Assembly (NCBI GenBank): GCA_937920725.1
Contig: CALEUW010000024.1
Coordinates: 62,001 to 126,000, forward strand
Direction of reading: 5' to 3'
Origin: UMGS1601 sp900553335
GTDB taxonomy: Bacteria > Bacillota > Clostridia > Oscillospirales > Ruminococcaceae
DNA: 64,000 nt
Made by a program: the position numbers and the translations under genes. Shown here piece after piece: positions 44,351 to 51,602 of the stretch. Under the pieces are notes generated by a model. That model was not told the DNA's origin and searched no databases. It was given only the letters and a program-made list of their open reading frames with translations. How positions within the stretch are numbered: the stretch's first letter is position 1; each line of letters starts with the position of its first letter.

Positions 44351-45130
44351 TTATTTTGTCATTTCCCACATAATTATCGCTGCGGCAATAGATGCATTTA
44401 GAGATTCGGTATTTCCTTTCATCTCAATCGTCAGAAATCTGTCACAAAGGGAAATATGCTGTTTATCCAAGCCGTTTCCTTCATTGCCGATAACTGCTGC
44501 ACACCTTTTTGGAAAAGATATGCTGCTTAGTTTTTCAGCGTTCTCATTTACAATGGCAGCAAAGGACTCTATACCGTTTTGTTTAAAAAAATCTATAACA
44601 GACGCAAAGCTTTCTTCGTGAACGATTTTAAGTCTGAAAATGCTTCCCATCGTGCTTCTGACGACTTTTGGATTATAAACCTCGCAGCAGTTTTCACAAA
44701 GAATTGCTGCATCTATTCCAACAGCATCGGCAGTTCTAAGTAAAGTTCCAAGGTTTCCCGGATCTTGAATATTGTTTAAAACCAGTATTTTACTATCATT
44801 TTTATTAATCACTTTAAGCCCGTTAAATTTGCTTTTAACTATTGCAAAAACTCCTTGGGGAGTTTTTGCATCAGATACCTTTCTTGCAATCTCATCCGTT
44901 ATCTCGTAAAAAACACAGGCATTTACTACGGGCAACAATGTATCATTATACTTCTCCAGAGCTTGCGTTGATACGAAAACAGATAAAATCTCTGCTTTTT
45001 CTTTGTAAGCTTCGTGCAATAATTTGATTCCTTCAATAACAAAAGTGCCTGATCCTATGCGTTCTTTCTTTGAGGAAATAAGCTTAGTCAGTTCCTTTAT
45101 CTTAGGGTTGTCCTTCGATTTTAAAACCAT
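44351..45130 (-). CDS. SpoU/TrmH-family RNA 2'-O-methyltransferase
   Basis: Trefoil-knot methyltransferase of 259 residues with an N-terminal substrate-binding part (1-90). SPOUT motifs are NIQDPGNLGTLLRTAD, GNEGNGLD and LNASIAAAI. It resembles Bacillus YsgA, which also lies close to rplT; the target nucleotide is unknown. It follows the infC-rpmI-rplT terminator. The 80 bases upstream hold only a weak promoter-like pair (TTGTTT and TATACA, 18 apart). Confidence 0.87.
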   Translation of the reverse strand: MVLKSKDNPKIKELTKLISSKKERIGSGTFVIEGIKLLHEAYKEKAEILSVFVSTQALEKYNDTLLPVVNACVFYEITDEIARKVSDAKTPQGVFAIVKSKFNGLKVINKNDSKILVLNNIQDPGNLGTLLRTADAVGIDAAILCENCCEVYNPKVVRSTMGSIFRLKIVHEESFASVIDFFKQNGIESFAAIVNENAEKLSSISFPKRCAAVIGNEGNGLDKQHISLCDRFLTIEMKGNTESLNASIAAAIIMWEMTK

Positions 45131-45210
45131 ATTCTTCCGCCTTTTTAACAGAAATAGTCAATATATAGAGCGTCTGATGTATATTTTTGACGTGTTATCA
45201 AAAACAACAA

Positions 45211-45240
45211 AACACGCAAGAGAAAATCTCACTGCGTGTT
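45211..45240 (-). terminator. Terminator of infC-rpmI-rplT
   Basis: Perfect outer arms aacacgca (45211-45218) and tgcgtgtt (45233-45240), with an inner GAGA/TCTC stem, are followed by a T-rich run on the minus strand, 10 bases past the rplT stop. Confidence 0.85.
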
Positions 45241-45249
45241 ATAAGTTAA

Positions 45250-45603
45250 TTAAAGGGCTGACTTTGCCTTTTCAACGATTGCTGTAAAACCGGCAGGATC
45301 GTTTATAGCAATTTCAGAAAGCATCTTTCTGTTAAGAGTAATTCCAGCCTTTTTAACGCCGTTCATAAACTGCGAATAATTGATTCCGTTAAGCTTGCAT
45401 GCAGCTGAGATTCTTGTAATCCAAAGCTTTCTGAAATCTCTTTTCTTAAGTCTTCTTCCAATATAAGCATACTGTCCTGACTTCATTACAGCTTCTTTAG
45501 CCATTTTGAAATGCTTGCTCTTTGCGCCCCAATAGCCTTTAGCAAGCTTCAGAGTTTTATTTCTTCTCTTGCGAGTCATCATTGCTCCCTTTACACGAGC
45601 CAT
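45250..45603 (-). CDS. rplT: 50S ribosomal protein L20
   Basis: Full-length (117-residue) L20 with the basic N-terminal tail (MARVKGAMMTRKRRNK) that enters the 23S rRNA, and a globular C-terminal part (RISAACKLNGINYSQF). L20 is the known autoregulator of this operon in Firmicutes, through a leader before infC. Confidence 0.96.
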   Translation of the reverse strand: MARVKGAMMTRKRRNKTLKLAKGYWGAKSKHFKMAKEAVMKSGQYAYIGRRLKKRDFRKLWITRISAACKLNGINYSQFMNGVKKAGITLNRKMLSEIAINDPAGFTAIVEKAKSAL

Positions 45604-45649
45604 AGTTATTACCTCCTAAATTTTAAATCAATGTTTCCCTACAACTCGT

Positions 45650-45847
45650 TTATTTGTAAGGGATAAGCTGTTTTACGTTCTTGATATCAGCGCTGTCTGT
45701 ATATGCGCCATTACGCAAAATTCTTTTTCTCTTATGAGCCTTTTGTGTAAGTCTGTGTCTTTTATTTGTGTGCTGAAACTTTACCTTACCGGAGCCTGTT
45801 ACTCTAAAACGCTTTTTTGCACCGGAATGTGTTTTTACCTTTGGCAT
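45650..45847 (-). CDS. rpmI: 50S ribosomal protein L35
   Basis: A 65-residue basic protein, MPKVKTHSGAKKRFRVTGSGK at the start, ending near LIPYK. It has AAGGAGG before its ATG and lies between infC and rplT in the normal order. Confidence 0.96.
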   Translation of the reverse strand: MPKVKTHSGAKKRFRVTGSGKVKFQHTNKRHRLTQKAHKRKRILRNGAYTDSADIKNVKQLIPYK

Positions 45848-45870
45848 ATTATTTATCCTCCTTAAACAAT

Positions 45871-46389
45871 TTACTTACCGGACTTAGGCAGAACAAACAT
45901 TACTAAGCTTCTGCCCTCCATTTTTGCAGGTTTGTCAACATTACCGTATTCCGAAACCGCTTCTTTAAAGCGGCCCAGAAGCTCCTCACCAAGCTGAGGA
46001 TGAGCAATACCTCTTTTTCTGAATCTTACTGAAACCTTAATCTTATCGCCGGATTTTAAGAATTTTACAGCCTGATTTACCTTTGTCTGAAAATCGTGGG
46101 TATCAATGGTAGATGACATTCTGACTTCCTTTACCTCAACGATCTTTTGATTTTTTCTGGCTTCCTTCTCCTTTTTTGACTGCTCAAACAAATACTTCCC
46201 GTAGTCCATTATCTTACAAACAGGCGGTTTTGCATTTGGAGCGATCTCAACTAAATCCATATCCCTGTCATATGCAATCTCTAAAGCATCCCTTGCGCTC
46301 ATCATACCGAGCTGATTTCCTTCAGCATCAATGACACGGAGTTCTTTTCCCATAACGGCTTCGTTGATTCTTAGTTCACCTTTGCTAAT
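45871..46389 (-). CDS. infC: Translation initiation factor IF-3, ATT start
   Basis: IF-3 of 172 residues with the two usual domains and the basic linker QSKKEKEARKNQK. The frame stays open to an ATG at 46440, but that start lies inside the attenuator hairpin and gives a foreign N-terminus. The real start is almost surely the rare ATT at 46387-46389: GGAGGTG lies seven bases upstream, and the product then begins (M)SKGELRINE like other IF-3. ATT starts let IF-3 repress its own translation. Confidence 0.93.
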   Translation of the reverse strand: MSKGELRINEAVMGKELRVIDAEGNQLGMMSARDALEIAYDRDMDLVEIAPNAKPPVCKIMDYGKYLFEQSKKEKEARKNQKIVEVKEVRMSSTIDTHDFQTKVNQAVKFLKSGDKIKVSVRFRKRGIAHPQLGEELLGRFKEAVSEYGNVDKPAKMEGRSLVMFVLPKSGK

Positions 46390-46403
46390 GTTTACGCACC
46401 TCC

Positions 46404-46442
46404 AAAAAATATAAAAAAAGAGTGCAGATAAAATCCGCACTC
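46404..46442 (-). terminator. Attenuator hairpin before infC
   Basis: Arms 46420-46427 and 46435-46442 pair over eight bases (one G-U) around a 7-base loop and are followed on the minus strand by seven T and further T-rich sequence, 15 bases before the infC start. An intrinsic terminator placed before the first gene points to attenuation. Confidence 0.82.
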
Positions 46443-46530
46443 ATACAATATCGGCTTAAGCCGTTTAATACTGTATTGACCTTTTTGCTTAACGCTTAAG
46501 GTGAGAACGGAGTTCTGCTTTGTTTTTACT
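46404..46530 (-). promoter_or_regulatory. L20-type leader of infC-rpmI-rplT
   Basis: The transcript starts near 46529 and runs about 140 bases before infC. It contains small hairpins (GAAC-tcc-GTTC near 46505 and the self-complementary CGGCTTAAGCCG at 46452-46463) and ends in a strong terminator. In Bacillus and relatives L20 binds such a leader and causes early termination. Assignment rests on position and form, not on a covariance search. Confidence 0.65.
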
Positions 46531-46535
46531 AAAAT

Positions 46536-46564
46536 AGTATATCAGACAAAAATCTCTTTGTCAA
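46536..46564 (-). promoter_or_regulatory. Promoter of infC-rpmI-rplT
   Basis: TTGACA (46559-46564) and TATACT (46536-46541) on the minus strand are 17 bases apart. It lies just after the lysC stop. Confidence 0.82.
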
Positions 46565-46584
46565 GCTTTTTTTAAAATTTTTTA

Positions 46585-47904
46585 TCAAAGCTTATGAGTT
46601 ACAAAAATATCGTAAATCGCTTTTGTAGCTTTTTTGAAGTCCTCTTCCTGGACACCGATTATAATGTTAAGCTCGCTTGAACCCTGGTCGATCATTTTGA
46701 CATTGACATGGCTGTGTGCAAGTGACGCAAATATTCTGCCGGCCGTTCCTCTGTTTGATTTCATTCCTCTTCCTACAACAGCAATAAGCGCAAGATCAGA
46801 CTCGATCTCAACCGAATCAGGATGTACGTTTCTGTGAAGTCCTGCCAATATCTCCTGCTCTTTCTTTGCAAACTCCTCTAAATGAACAATTACGCTCATC
46901 GTGTCAATTCCTGACGGCATATGCTCAAAAGAAATACCGTTTTTCTCAAAGACCTCTAAAACACGCCTTCCAAATCCAAGTTCAGAGTTCATCATATCTT
47001 TTTCGATATTTACAACAGCAAATCCTGTTTTTCCCGCAATTCCCGTAACAGTAAACTCAGGTTTTTGAGATGTAGACTCAACAATCATAGTTCCTGTATC
47101 CTCAGGAGCATTTGTGTTTTTTATATTGATTGGAATTCCTGCTTTTCTTACAGGGAAAATCGCGTCCTCATGCAAAACTGTAGCTCCCATATATGAAAGC
47201 TCTCTGAGTTCTTTATAGGTAATCGTTGTAATTGGACGAGGATCGTCTATAATCCTTGGATCTGCAATCAAAAATCCGGAAACATCAGTCCAGTTTTCAT
47301 AAACATCTGCGCAAACAGCTGAGGCTACGATAGAACCGGTTATATCTGAACCGCCTCTTGAAAAAGTTTTAATAGTGTCGTTGGTCGATGATCCGTAGAA
47401 TCCCGGAATAACCGCATATTCAACGCTTTCAAGCTTCTTTGAAAGCACATCTATAGTCTTTGCACTGTCATAAGTTCCATTCTCACTGAAAAAAATAACA
47501 TCAGCAGCATCTATAAATTCAAAACCTAAATATTCAGCAAGAACAATTCCGTTTAGATACTCTCCTCTTGAAGCAGCATAATCTCTTCCTGCTCTGGCTT
47601 CAAAACAAGTTTTGATTTTTGCAAATTCGTCTTCAAGAGAGATATCAAGCCCAAGATCTGCAATTATACCATTATAACGTTCTTTTATGGGCGCAAAAGC
47701 TTCAGTAAAGTCAACGCCCTTTGAAACCTTTGCATAGCAGTCATAAAGCATGTCAGTAACTTTTATATCGTCTTTAAATCTTTTTCCGGGTGCTGAAGGA
47801 ACCACATATCTCCTATCGCTCTCCGACTTGATAATGTCATGTACTTTCTTAAACTGGTTGGCATCTGCAAGTGAGCTTCCGCCGAACTTTACTACTTTTA
47901 CCAT
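46585..47904 (-). CDS. lysC: Aspartate kinase
   Basis: First enzyme of the lysine, threonine, methionine and diaminopimelate branch; 439 residues, monofunctional. It begins VKVVKFGGSSLAD, has FSRGGSDITGS in the kinase domain (about 1-280), and two C-terminal ACT domains (GIAGKTGFAVV and IAVVGRGMKSN). The type resembles Bacillus aspartokinase III. The 139-base upstream region is too short and has no visible lysine riboswitch, so feedback control is probably at protein level. Confidence 0.93.
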   Translation of the reverse strand: MVKVVKFGGSSLADANQFKKVHDIIKSESDRRYVVPSAPGKRFKDDIKVTDMLYDCYAKVSKGVDFTEAFAPIKERYNGIIADLGLDISLEDEFAKIKTCFEARAGRDYAASRGEYLNGIVLAEYLGFEFIDAADVIFFSENGTYDSAKTIDVLSKKLESVEYAVIPGFYGSSTNDTIKTFSRGGSDITGSIVASAVCADVYENWTDVSGFLIADPRIIDDPRPITTITYKELRELSYMGATVLHEDAIFPVRKAGIPINIKNTNAPEDTGTMIVESTSQKPEFTVTGIAGKTGFAVVNIEKDMMNSELGFGRRVLEVFEKNGISFEHMPSGIDTMSVIVHLEEFAKKEQEILAGLHRNVHPDSVEIESDLALIAVVGRGMKSNRGTAGRIFASLAHSHVNVKMIDQGSSELNIIIGVQEEDFKKATKAIYDIFVTHKL

Positions 47905-47938
47905 GAAGTCTATCCCCTTTAAAATTACTCATTCATAC

Positions 47939-47967
47939 ATTATATAAAAAAATATAAAATTCGTCAA
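47939..47967 (-). promoter_or_regulatory. Promoter of lysC
   Basis: TTGACG (47962-47967) and TATAAT (47939-47944) on the minus strand, 17 bases apart, with a short leader of about 25 bases. Confidence 0.8.
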
Positions 47968-48043
47968 TCGTAATTAAATACAAATTTAAAAATTTTGACT
48001 CGTTGCTTTTTGTTCAAAAACAACTGTATTTCATACAAATACA

Positions 48044-48904
48044 TTAGATGAGATACTTCAGCGAATTTGCAAATGCTATAAAATCCTCCATGAGCATTTG
48101 TTCAGGTCGAACGCTTTCGTTTAAGCCTGTTTTCTCAATTGCATTAAACACTATATCTTTACTCAAATTAAAATATGAAGATACAGAGTTTGCAAGTGTC
48201 TTTCTTCTTTGGGAAAAAGCGGCTTTTACAGTTTTGAAAAAGAATTCCTCGTCCACTACGCCATCAGGTGTTTTTTCTTTAATATCAAGCCTTATAACAC
48301 AGCTGTCTACATTCGGCGAAGGCATAAAACTTCCCCGTTTAACATCAAATAACATTTTTGCTGAAGCAAAATAATTAATAGCTACTGTTATGGCGCCTGC
48401 TTCTCTCGTTCCAAGTTTTGCACAGAGCCTTTCTCCTGCTTCCTTTTGGACCATTACCGTAACCGATTTTATCGGAAGCTTTTGTTCCAAAAGAGTCATT
48501 ATAATTGGTGAAGTTAGATAATACGGAAGATTGGCACAAACGGCAACCTCAAGTCCTTCAAATTCATTTTTAATTAGCTTTTTTAGATCTACCTTAAGTA
48601 CATCTTCGTTAATGATTTTTACATTGTCATATTCGCTCAAGGTTTCATTCAACACAGGAATTAAACGACTGTCGATCTCTATTGCGACAACCTTTTTTGC
48701 TCTCTTTGCAAGCTCACAAGTCAACACTCCAAAGCCGGTTCCTATTTCAATTATTCCAAAACGCTCGTTAGCGTTTCCGAGTTCAGCAATCTTCGGACAT
48801 ACCGACGGATTAACAAGGAAATTCTGTCCCAAACCTTTGGAAAAACTAAACCCATAACGATTCATTATATCTTTTATAACTCCGATATTAGAGAGATTTT
48901 TCAT
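48044..48904 (-). CDS. rsmA: 16S rRNA adenine dimethyltransferase RsmA (KsgA)
   Basis: Dimethylates two adjacent adenines in the 3' end of 16S rRNA. The 286-residue enzyme has LGQNFLVNP near the start, SAM motif I EIGTGFGVLT and the catalytic NLPYYLTSPI. An ATG at 48922 is in frame, but the one at 48904 has GGAGGGG at the right distance. It overlaps the upstream kinase-like gene by 17 bases. Confidence 0.94.
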   Translation of the reverse strand: MKNLSNIGVIKDIMNRYGFSFSKGLGQNFLVNPSVCPKIAELGNANERFGIIEIGTGFGVLTCELAKRAKKVVAIEIDSRLIPVLNETLSEYDNVKIINEDVLKVDLKKLIKNEFEGLEVAVCANLPYYLTSPIIMTLLEQKLPIKSVTVMVQKEAGERLCAKLGTREAGAITVAINYFASAKMLFDVKRGSFMPSPNVDSCVIRLDIKEKTPDGVVDEEFFFKTVKAAFSQRRKTLANSVSSYFNLSKDIVFNAIEKTGLNESVRPEQMLMEDFIAFANSLKYLI

Positions 48905-49424
48905 ATTCCCCTCCATGCTCAATTAGTTTATACAGTTTGTTTAACTGTTTTTGATTTTTTATAATTATTACTTTTGAGTCATACTTTTTTATAATATTGC
49001 TATATCTTTGTTTATTACTCTCATTTCTTCCATCGATTAAAATCCATTTTATAAACTTAACATCAAGTTTTTCAGGGCATCCCTCGCCCATATCTGCCCG
49101 AGTACTGCCTTTATACTTTCTAAAACGTTTGATCGCACGAAACAGGCAATTAAACCTACCAAAATTCATAAAAATAATTTTATCAGCACCAGACATTCTT
49201 TCTTCATAAAACAATTTGGAATAATTACCGTCTATTACCCATGAAGAGTTTTTATTTAAAAATTCACGAACTATATTTAATTGTTCGCTGTGTTCCCTTT
49301 CGTTCCATCCGAAGCTCCAATTAACTTTATCAAAATGTAAAACAGGAATATTCATTATTTTAGAAATATGCCTTGCAAGTGTTGATTTACCGGAACCGCT
49401 ATATCCTATAATTGCAATCTTCAT
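48888..49424 (-). CDS. P-loop kinase of the FlaR/adenylate-kinase-like family
   Basis: This 178-residue protein has Walker A GYSGSGKST (7-15), then PVLHFDKVNW and WVIDGNYSK, the pattern of the 'DNA topology modulation' FlaR-type family. The substrate is unknown and the family name rests on old genetic data. It may be less core than its neighbours: it is Lys/Asn/Ile-rich and stands between the tRNA cluster and rsmA. Confidence 0.75.
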   Translation of the reverse strand: MKIAIIGYSGSGKSTLARHISKIMNIPVLHFDKVNWSFGWNEREHSEQLNIVREFLNKNSSWVIDGNYSKLFYEERMSGADKIIFMNFGRFNCLFRAIKRFRKYKGSTRADMGEGCPEKLDVKFIKWILIDGRNESNKQRYSNIIKKYDSKVIIIKNQKQLNKLYKLIEHGGEYEKSL

Positions 49425-49456
49425 AAAACACCTTATAAAATAACGTAAACATAAAA

Positions 49457-49488
49457 CAGCCGTCTATGGACTAAACCAAAGACGGCTG
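49457..49488 (-). terminator. Terminator of the tRNA cluster
   Basis: Perfect nine-base arms cagccgtct (49457-49465) and agacggctg (49480-49488) are followed by TTTTATGTTT on the minus strand, just past tRNA-His. Confidence 0.85.
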
Positions 49489-49496
49489 ATAGCTTT

Positions 49497-49574
49497 TGGG
49501 GTGGATAGTGGGATTCGAACCCACGGTCTTCAGTGCCACAAACTGACGCGTTAACCAACTACGCTATACCCACC
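49497..49574 (-). tRNA. tRNA-His (GTG)
   Basis: The minus-strand cloverleaf has acceptor GTGGGTA/TATCCAC with an extra G at -1 facing C73, the mark of histidine tRNA. The anticodon loop TTGTGGC gives GTG, and GGTTCGAATC is the T loop. CCA is encoded. Last of three tRNAs in one transcript. Confidence 0.95.
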
Positions 49575-49579
49575 ATACT

Positions 49580-49656
<77 letters not shown>

Positions 49657-49697
49657 AGATAAGTATTTCTACAAAAAAATTGCACCGTTATGGTGCA

Positions 49698-49771
49698 TGG
49701 AGCGGGTGATGGGAATCGAACCCACACGACCAGCTTGGAAGGCTGGGATTCTACCATTGAACTACACCCGC
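49698..49771 (-). tRNA. tRNA-Gly (TCC)
   Basis: Minus-strand cloverleaf with acceptor GCGGGTG/CACCCGC, anticodon loop CTTCCAA giving TCC, T loop GGTTCGATTC, A73 and encoded CCA. First tRNA after the promoter. Confidence 0.95.
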
Positions 49772-49799
49772 AAGAACTTAACTCTTGACAACGTAGATT

Positions 49800-49828
49800 A
49801 TTTTATCACAACAAAAATGATTTGTCAA
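49800..49828 (-). promoter_or_regulatory. Promoter of the Gly-Arg-His tRNA cluster
   Basis: TTGACA (49823-49828) and TAAAAT (49800-49805) on the minus strand are 17 bases apart. The -35 lies in one arm of a 10-bp inverted repeat (49781-49790 and 49823-49832), so a TTGACA also points rightward from 49785, without a fitting -10. Confidence 0.75.
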
Positions 49829-49882
49829 GAGTTTTTTTGAAAAAAAACAAAAAAATTTTGAAAGCTAAAATAATTAGTATGT

Positions 49883-50923
49883 TTATTTATTATTTCCAGT
49901 ATCTTGTGGTTGTGAAGCATTAATGAGTTTATTTTCTAAATTACGACTTCTTATATAAGCGGACATAACTGAAACTGTTCCCGCAATAATCAATGAAACA
50001 AAAAAGTATATTCCGAAATGAGCTGCAAAATAAAAAACGTTTTCAAAGGCATCAAAGCTTCCGGTTTTCAAAAAAGCTTCTTTACCTGCGGAAAATGTAT
50101 TAGTTGAAGATAACGCAAATAACACGCAAATAATAACGGCAGACGCAAAATTCATTACAATTCCTGTTTTAAACATTGAATTGATTGCCTTTTTCTGTTT
50201 TAACACATTGTCCTCAGGTTTTATTCCCTGAATAGTAGTCATAATTTTATCTCTGAATAAGATTCCTATAATTGCAAGATCAATCATTATTATACATAAG
50301 ATTACAGCAAAAGTATAATTATGGTTTCGTACAGAAGCTCCGAATACAGCAGCCAAAATCATCAGCGGAAATCTGGCAGGAAGTACATATAAAAAATAAT
50401 GCTTTGGCTTTACACTCGTAAGCGGTGCTACAAACGAAAGCGTATCTTTGGGCATTCCGGGAATGAAATAAAGAATAAAGAAGATAATTTCAACCTTTGA
50501 GGAGTCTTCTAAAAAGCGAAATTTCTTTAAATCCTTTTCGTCTACAAGTGCTTCTACGATAGGATAACCAAAAATTCTGACTATTACAAACACGATGCTC
50601 ATACCAAGATATATGCCGATGCACGAATAAACAGAACCCATTACCGAACCAAAAAGCACACCGCCTATAATTTGGATAGGTGGAATGAGCGGAATTATTA
50701 CCTGAAGTGCTTGAATACCTATAAATATTAAAATTCCTAAAGCTTCTTTTTCTTTAATATAGTTTAAAAGCCTGTCCATTCCTTCATTAGTTTTCAAAAC
50801 AGATATCATAGGAATCAAAGCAACAGTCGCCGCTATCATAAGCGCTATCATTACGCCAAAAACAATTCCTCGTGTAACTAATTTCATCTTTTCTTCTTTG
50901 GTGCGTATTTTTTTATTTCCCAT
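49883..50923 (-). CDS. TVP38/TMEM64 (VTT-domain, DedA-like) membrane protein
   Basis: A membrane protein of 346 residues. The VTT domain shows PLIPPIQIIGGVLFG, GIYLGMSIVF and PGMPKDTLSFVAP, typical of the TVP38 group that may move lipids across membranes. Two further helices follow at the C-terminus (about 255-335), beyond the usual length of 220. A GTG at 50935 lies in the ribosome site, so the ATG at 50923 is preferred. It overlaps the upstream membrane gene by 11 bases. Confidence 0.82.
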   Translation of the reverse strand: MGNKKIRTKEEKMKLVTRGIVFGVMIALMIAATVALIPMISVLKTNEGMDRLLNYIKEKEALGILIFIGIQALQVIIPLIPPIQIIGGVLFGSVMGSVYSCIGIYLGMSIVFVIVRIFGYPIVEALVDEKDLKKFRFLEDSSKVEIIFFILYFIPGMPKDTLSFVAPLTSVKPKHYFLYVLPARFPLMILAAVFGASVRNHNYTFAVILCIIMIDLAIIGILFRDKIMTTIQGIKPEDNVLKQKKAINSMFKTGIVMNFASAVIICVLFALSSTNTFSAGKEAFLKTGSFDAFENVFYFAAHFGIYFFVSLIIAGTVSVMSAYIRSRNLENKLINASQPQDTGNNK

Positions 50924-51482
50924 TTTGACTGTCACCTTTTCTTACTGAAAATTTCAATATCTTTTTGCGAATCCAATCCAAATACAAAGTCATGAGTCTA
51001 CCTATAGCAACGTCATAAATAATAAAAACAACATTAGTTATCGCCCAAAAAATGTATACTCCGTATCTTCCGAATTCTCCCATGTCCTCCGAAAGCGTGG
51101 ACGATGATATTATTCTTATTGTTATGTTGTAGTACAGCACTATCAGCAAATTGTAAATCAGCAATTTAATTACAAAAGACAGCGCTATGGGTTTAATCTT
51201 GTCAAGCACAAGCTTTAATGTCGGATAAAAACCCATTAAAAACACATATAAAAGCGCCGCTTCCTTATCGGGAACTAAAAGTAATGATAAGACTGAAACT
51301 GCAGCAAAAGTAACATAAGACCATGCACTGCTGATTTCTATGGCAATAACTAAAAGCATAGCTCCGCACAATGCAGGAATGATGTATACAAACATAGGCA
51401 GCAGCCCTGTCATAAACATCAAAACTACAGAAAGAGCAGAAATTATCCCACCGAGAGAAACTTTAAAACTCAAGCTTTTCAA
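50913..51482 (-). CDS. Integral membrane protein, unknown family
   Basis: About 189 residues with five or six hydrophobic helices and a basic C-terminal tail. The start (LSFKVSLGGIISALSVVL) and PMFVYIIPALCGAMLL recall substrate-binding S components of ECF transporters, but I cannot assign a ligand and no ECF ATPase is near. It starts at TTG (51482) after GGGGGC and is joined by overlap to the VTT gene, so the two probably work together. Confidence 0.65.
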   Translation of the reverse strand: MKSLSFKVSLGGIISALSVVLMFMTGLLPMFVYIIPALCGAMLLVIAIEISSAWSYVTFAAVSVLSLLLVPDKEAALLYVFLMGFYPTLKLVLDKIKPIALSFVIKLLIYNLLIVLYYNITIRIISSSTLSEDMGEFGRYGVYIFWAITNVVFIIYDVAIGRLMTLYLDWIRKKILKFSVRKGDSQNGK

Positions 51483-51517
51483 GAAAGCGCCCCCAACATA
51501 AAAATAACTAAATTAAG

Positions 51518-51600
51518 ATGTCCCGCCTTTATAGACGGCGAGTTTCACTTAAATTTTTTTCAGCGGAAGGACAGAATCCCCCGTTGAAAACGTTGAATAA
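51518..51600. repeat. Interspersed hairpin repeat, copy 2
   Basis: This 83-base element between uvrA and the membrane gene has the same layout as 36906-37010: ATGTCCCG, a small CGCC/GGCG stem, TTTCAGCGG (51558-51566) pairing with CCGTTGAAA (51581-51589), a central ATCCCCC and a final GTTGAATAA. It ends two bases before the uvrA stop. There is no T-run on the uvrA side, so it is not a classical terminator. Confidence 0.6.
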
Positions 51601-51602
51601 AA

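Noticed and set aside
46390..46440. infC starting at the ATG at 46440
   Set aside because: This would place the start inside the attenuator stem and add 17 residues foreign to IF-3; GGAGGTG is set for the ATT at 46389.
46559..46584. Terminator after lysC
   Set aside because: AAGCTTT and AAAGCTT can pair around the stop codon, but no T-run follows and the stem overlaps the infC promoter.
47905..48043. Lysine riboswitch before lysC
   Set aside because: The gap is only 139 bases, AT-rich, lacks the conserved five-helix core and holds a plain promoter close to the gene.
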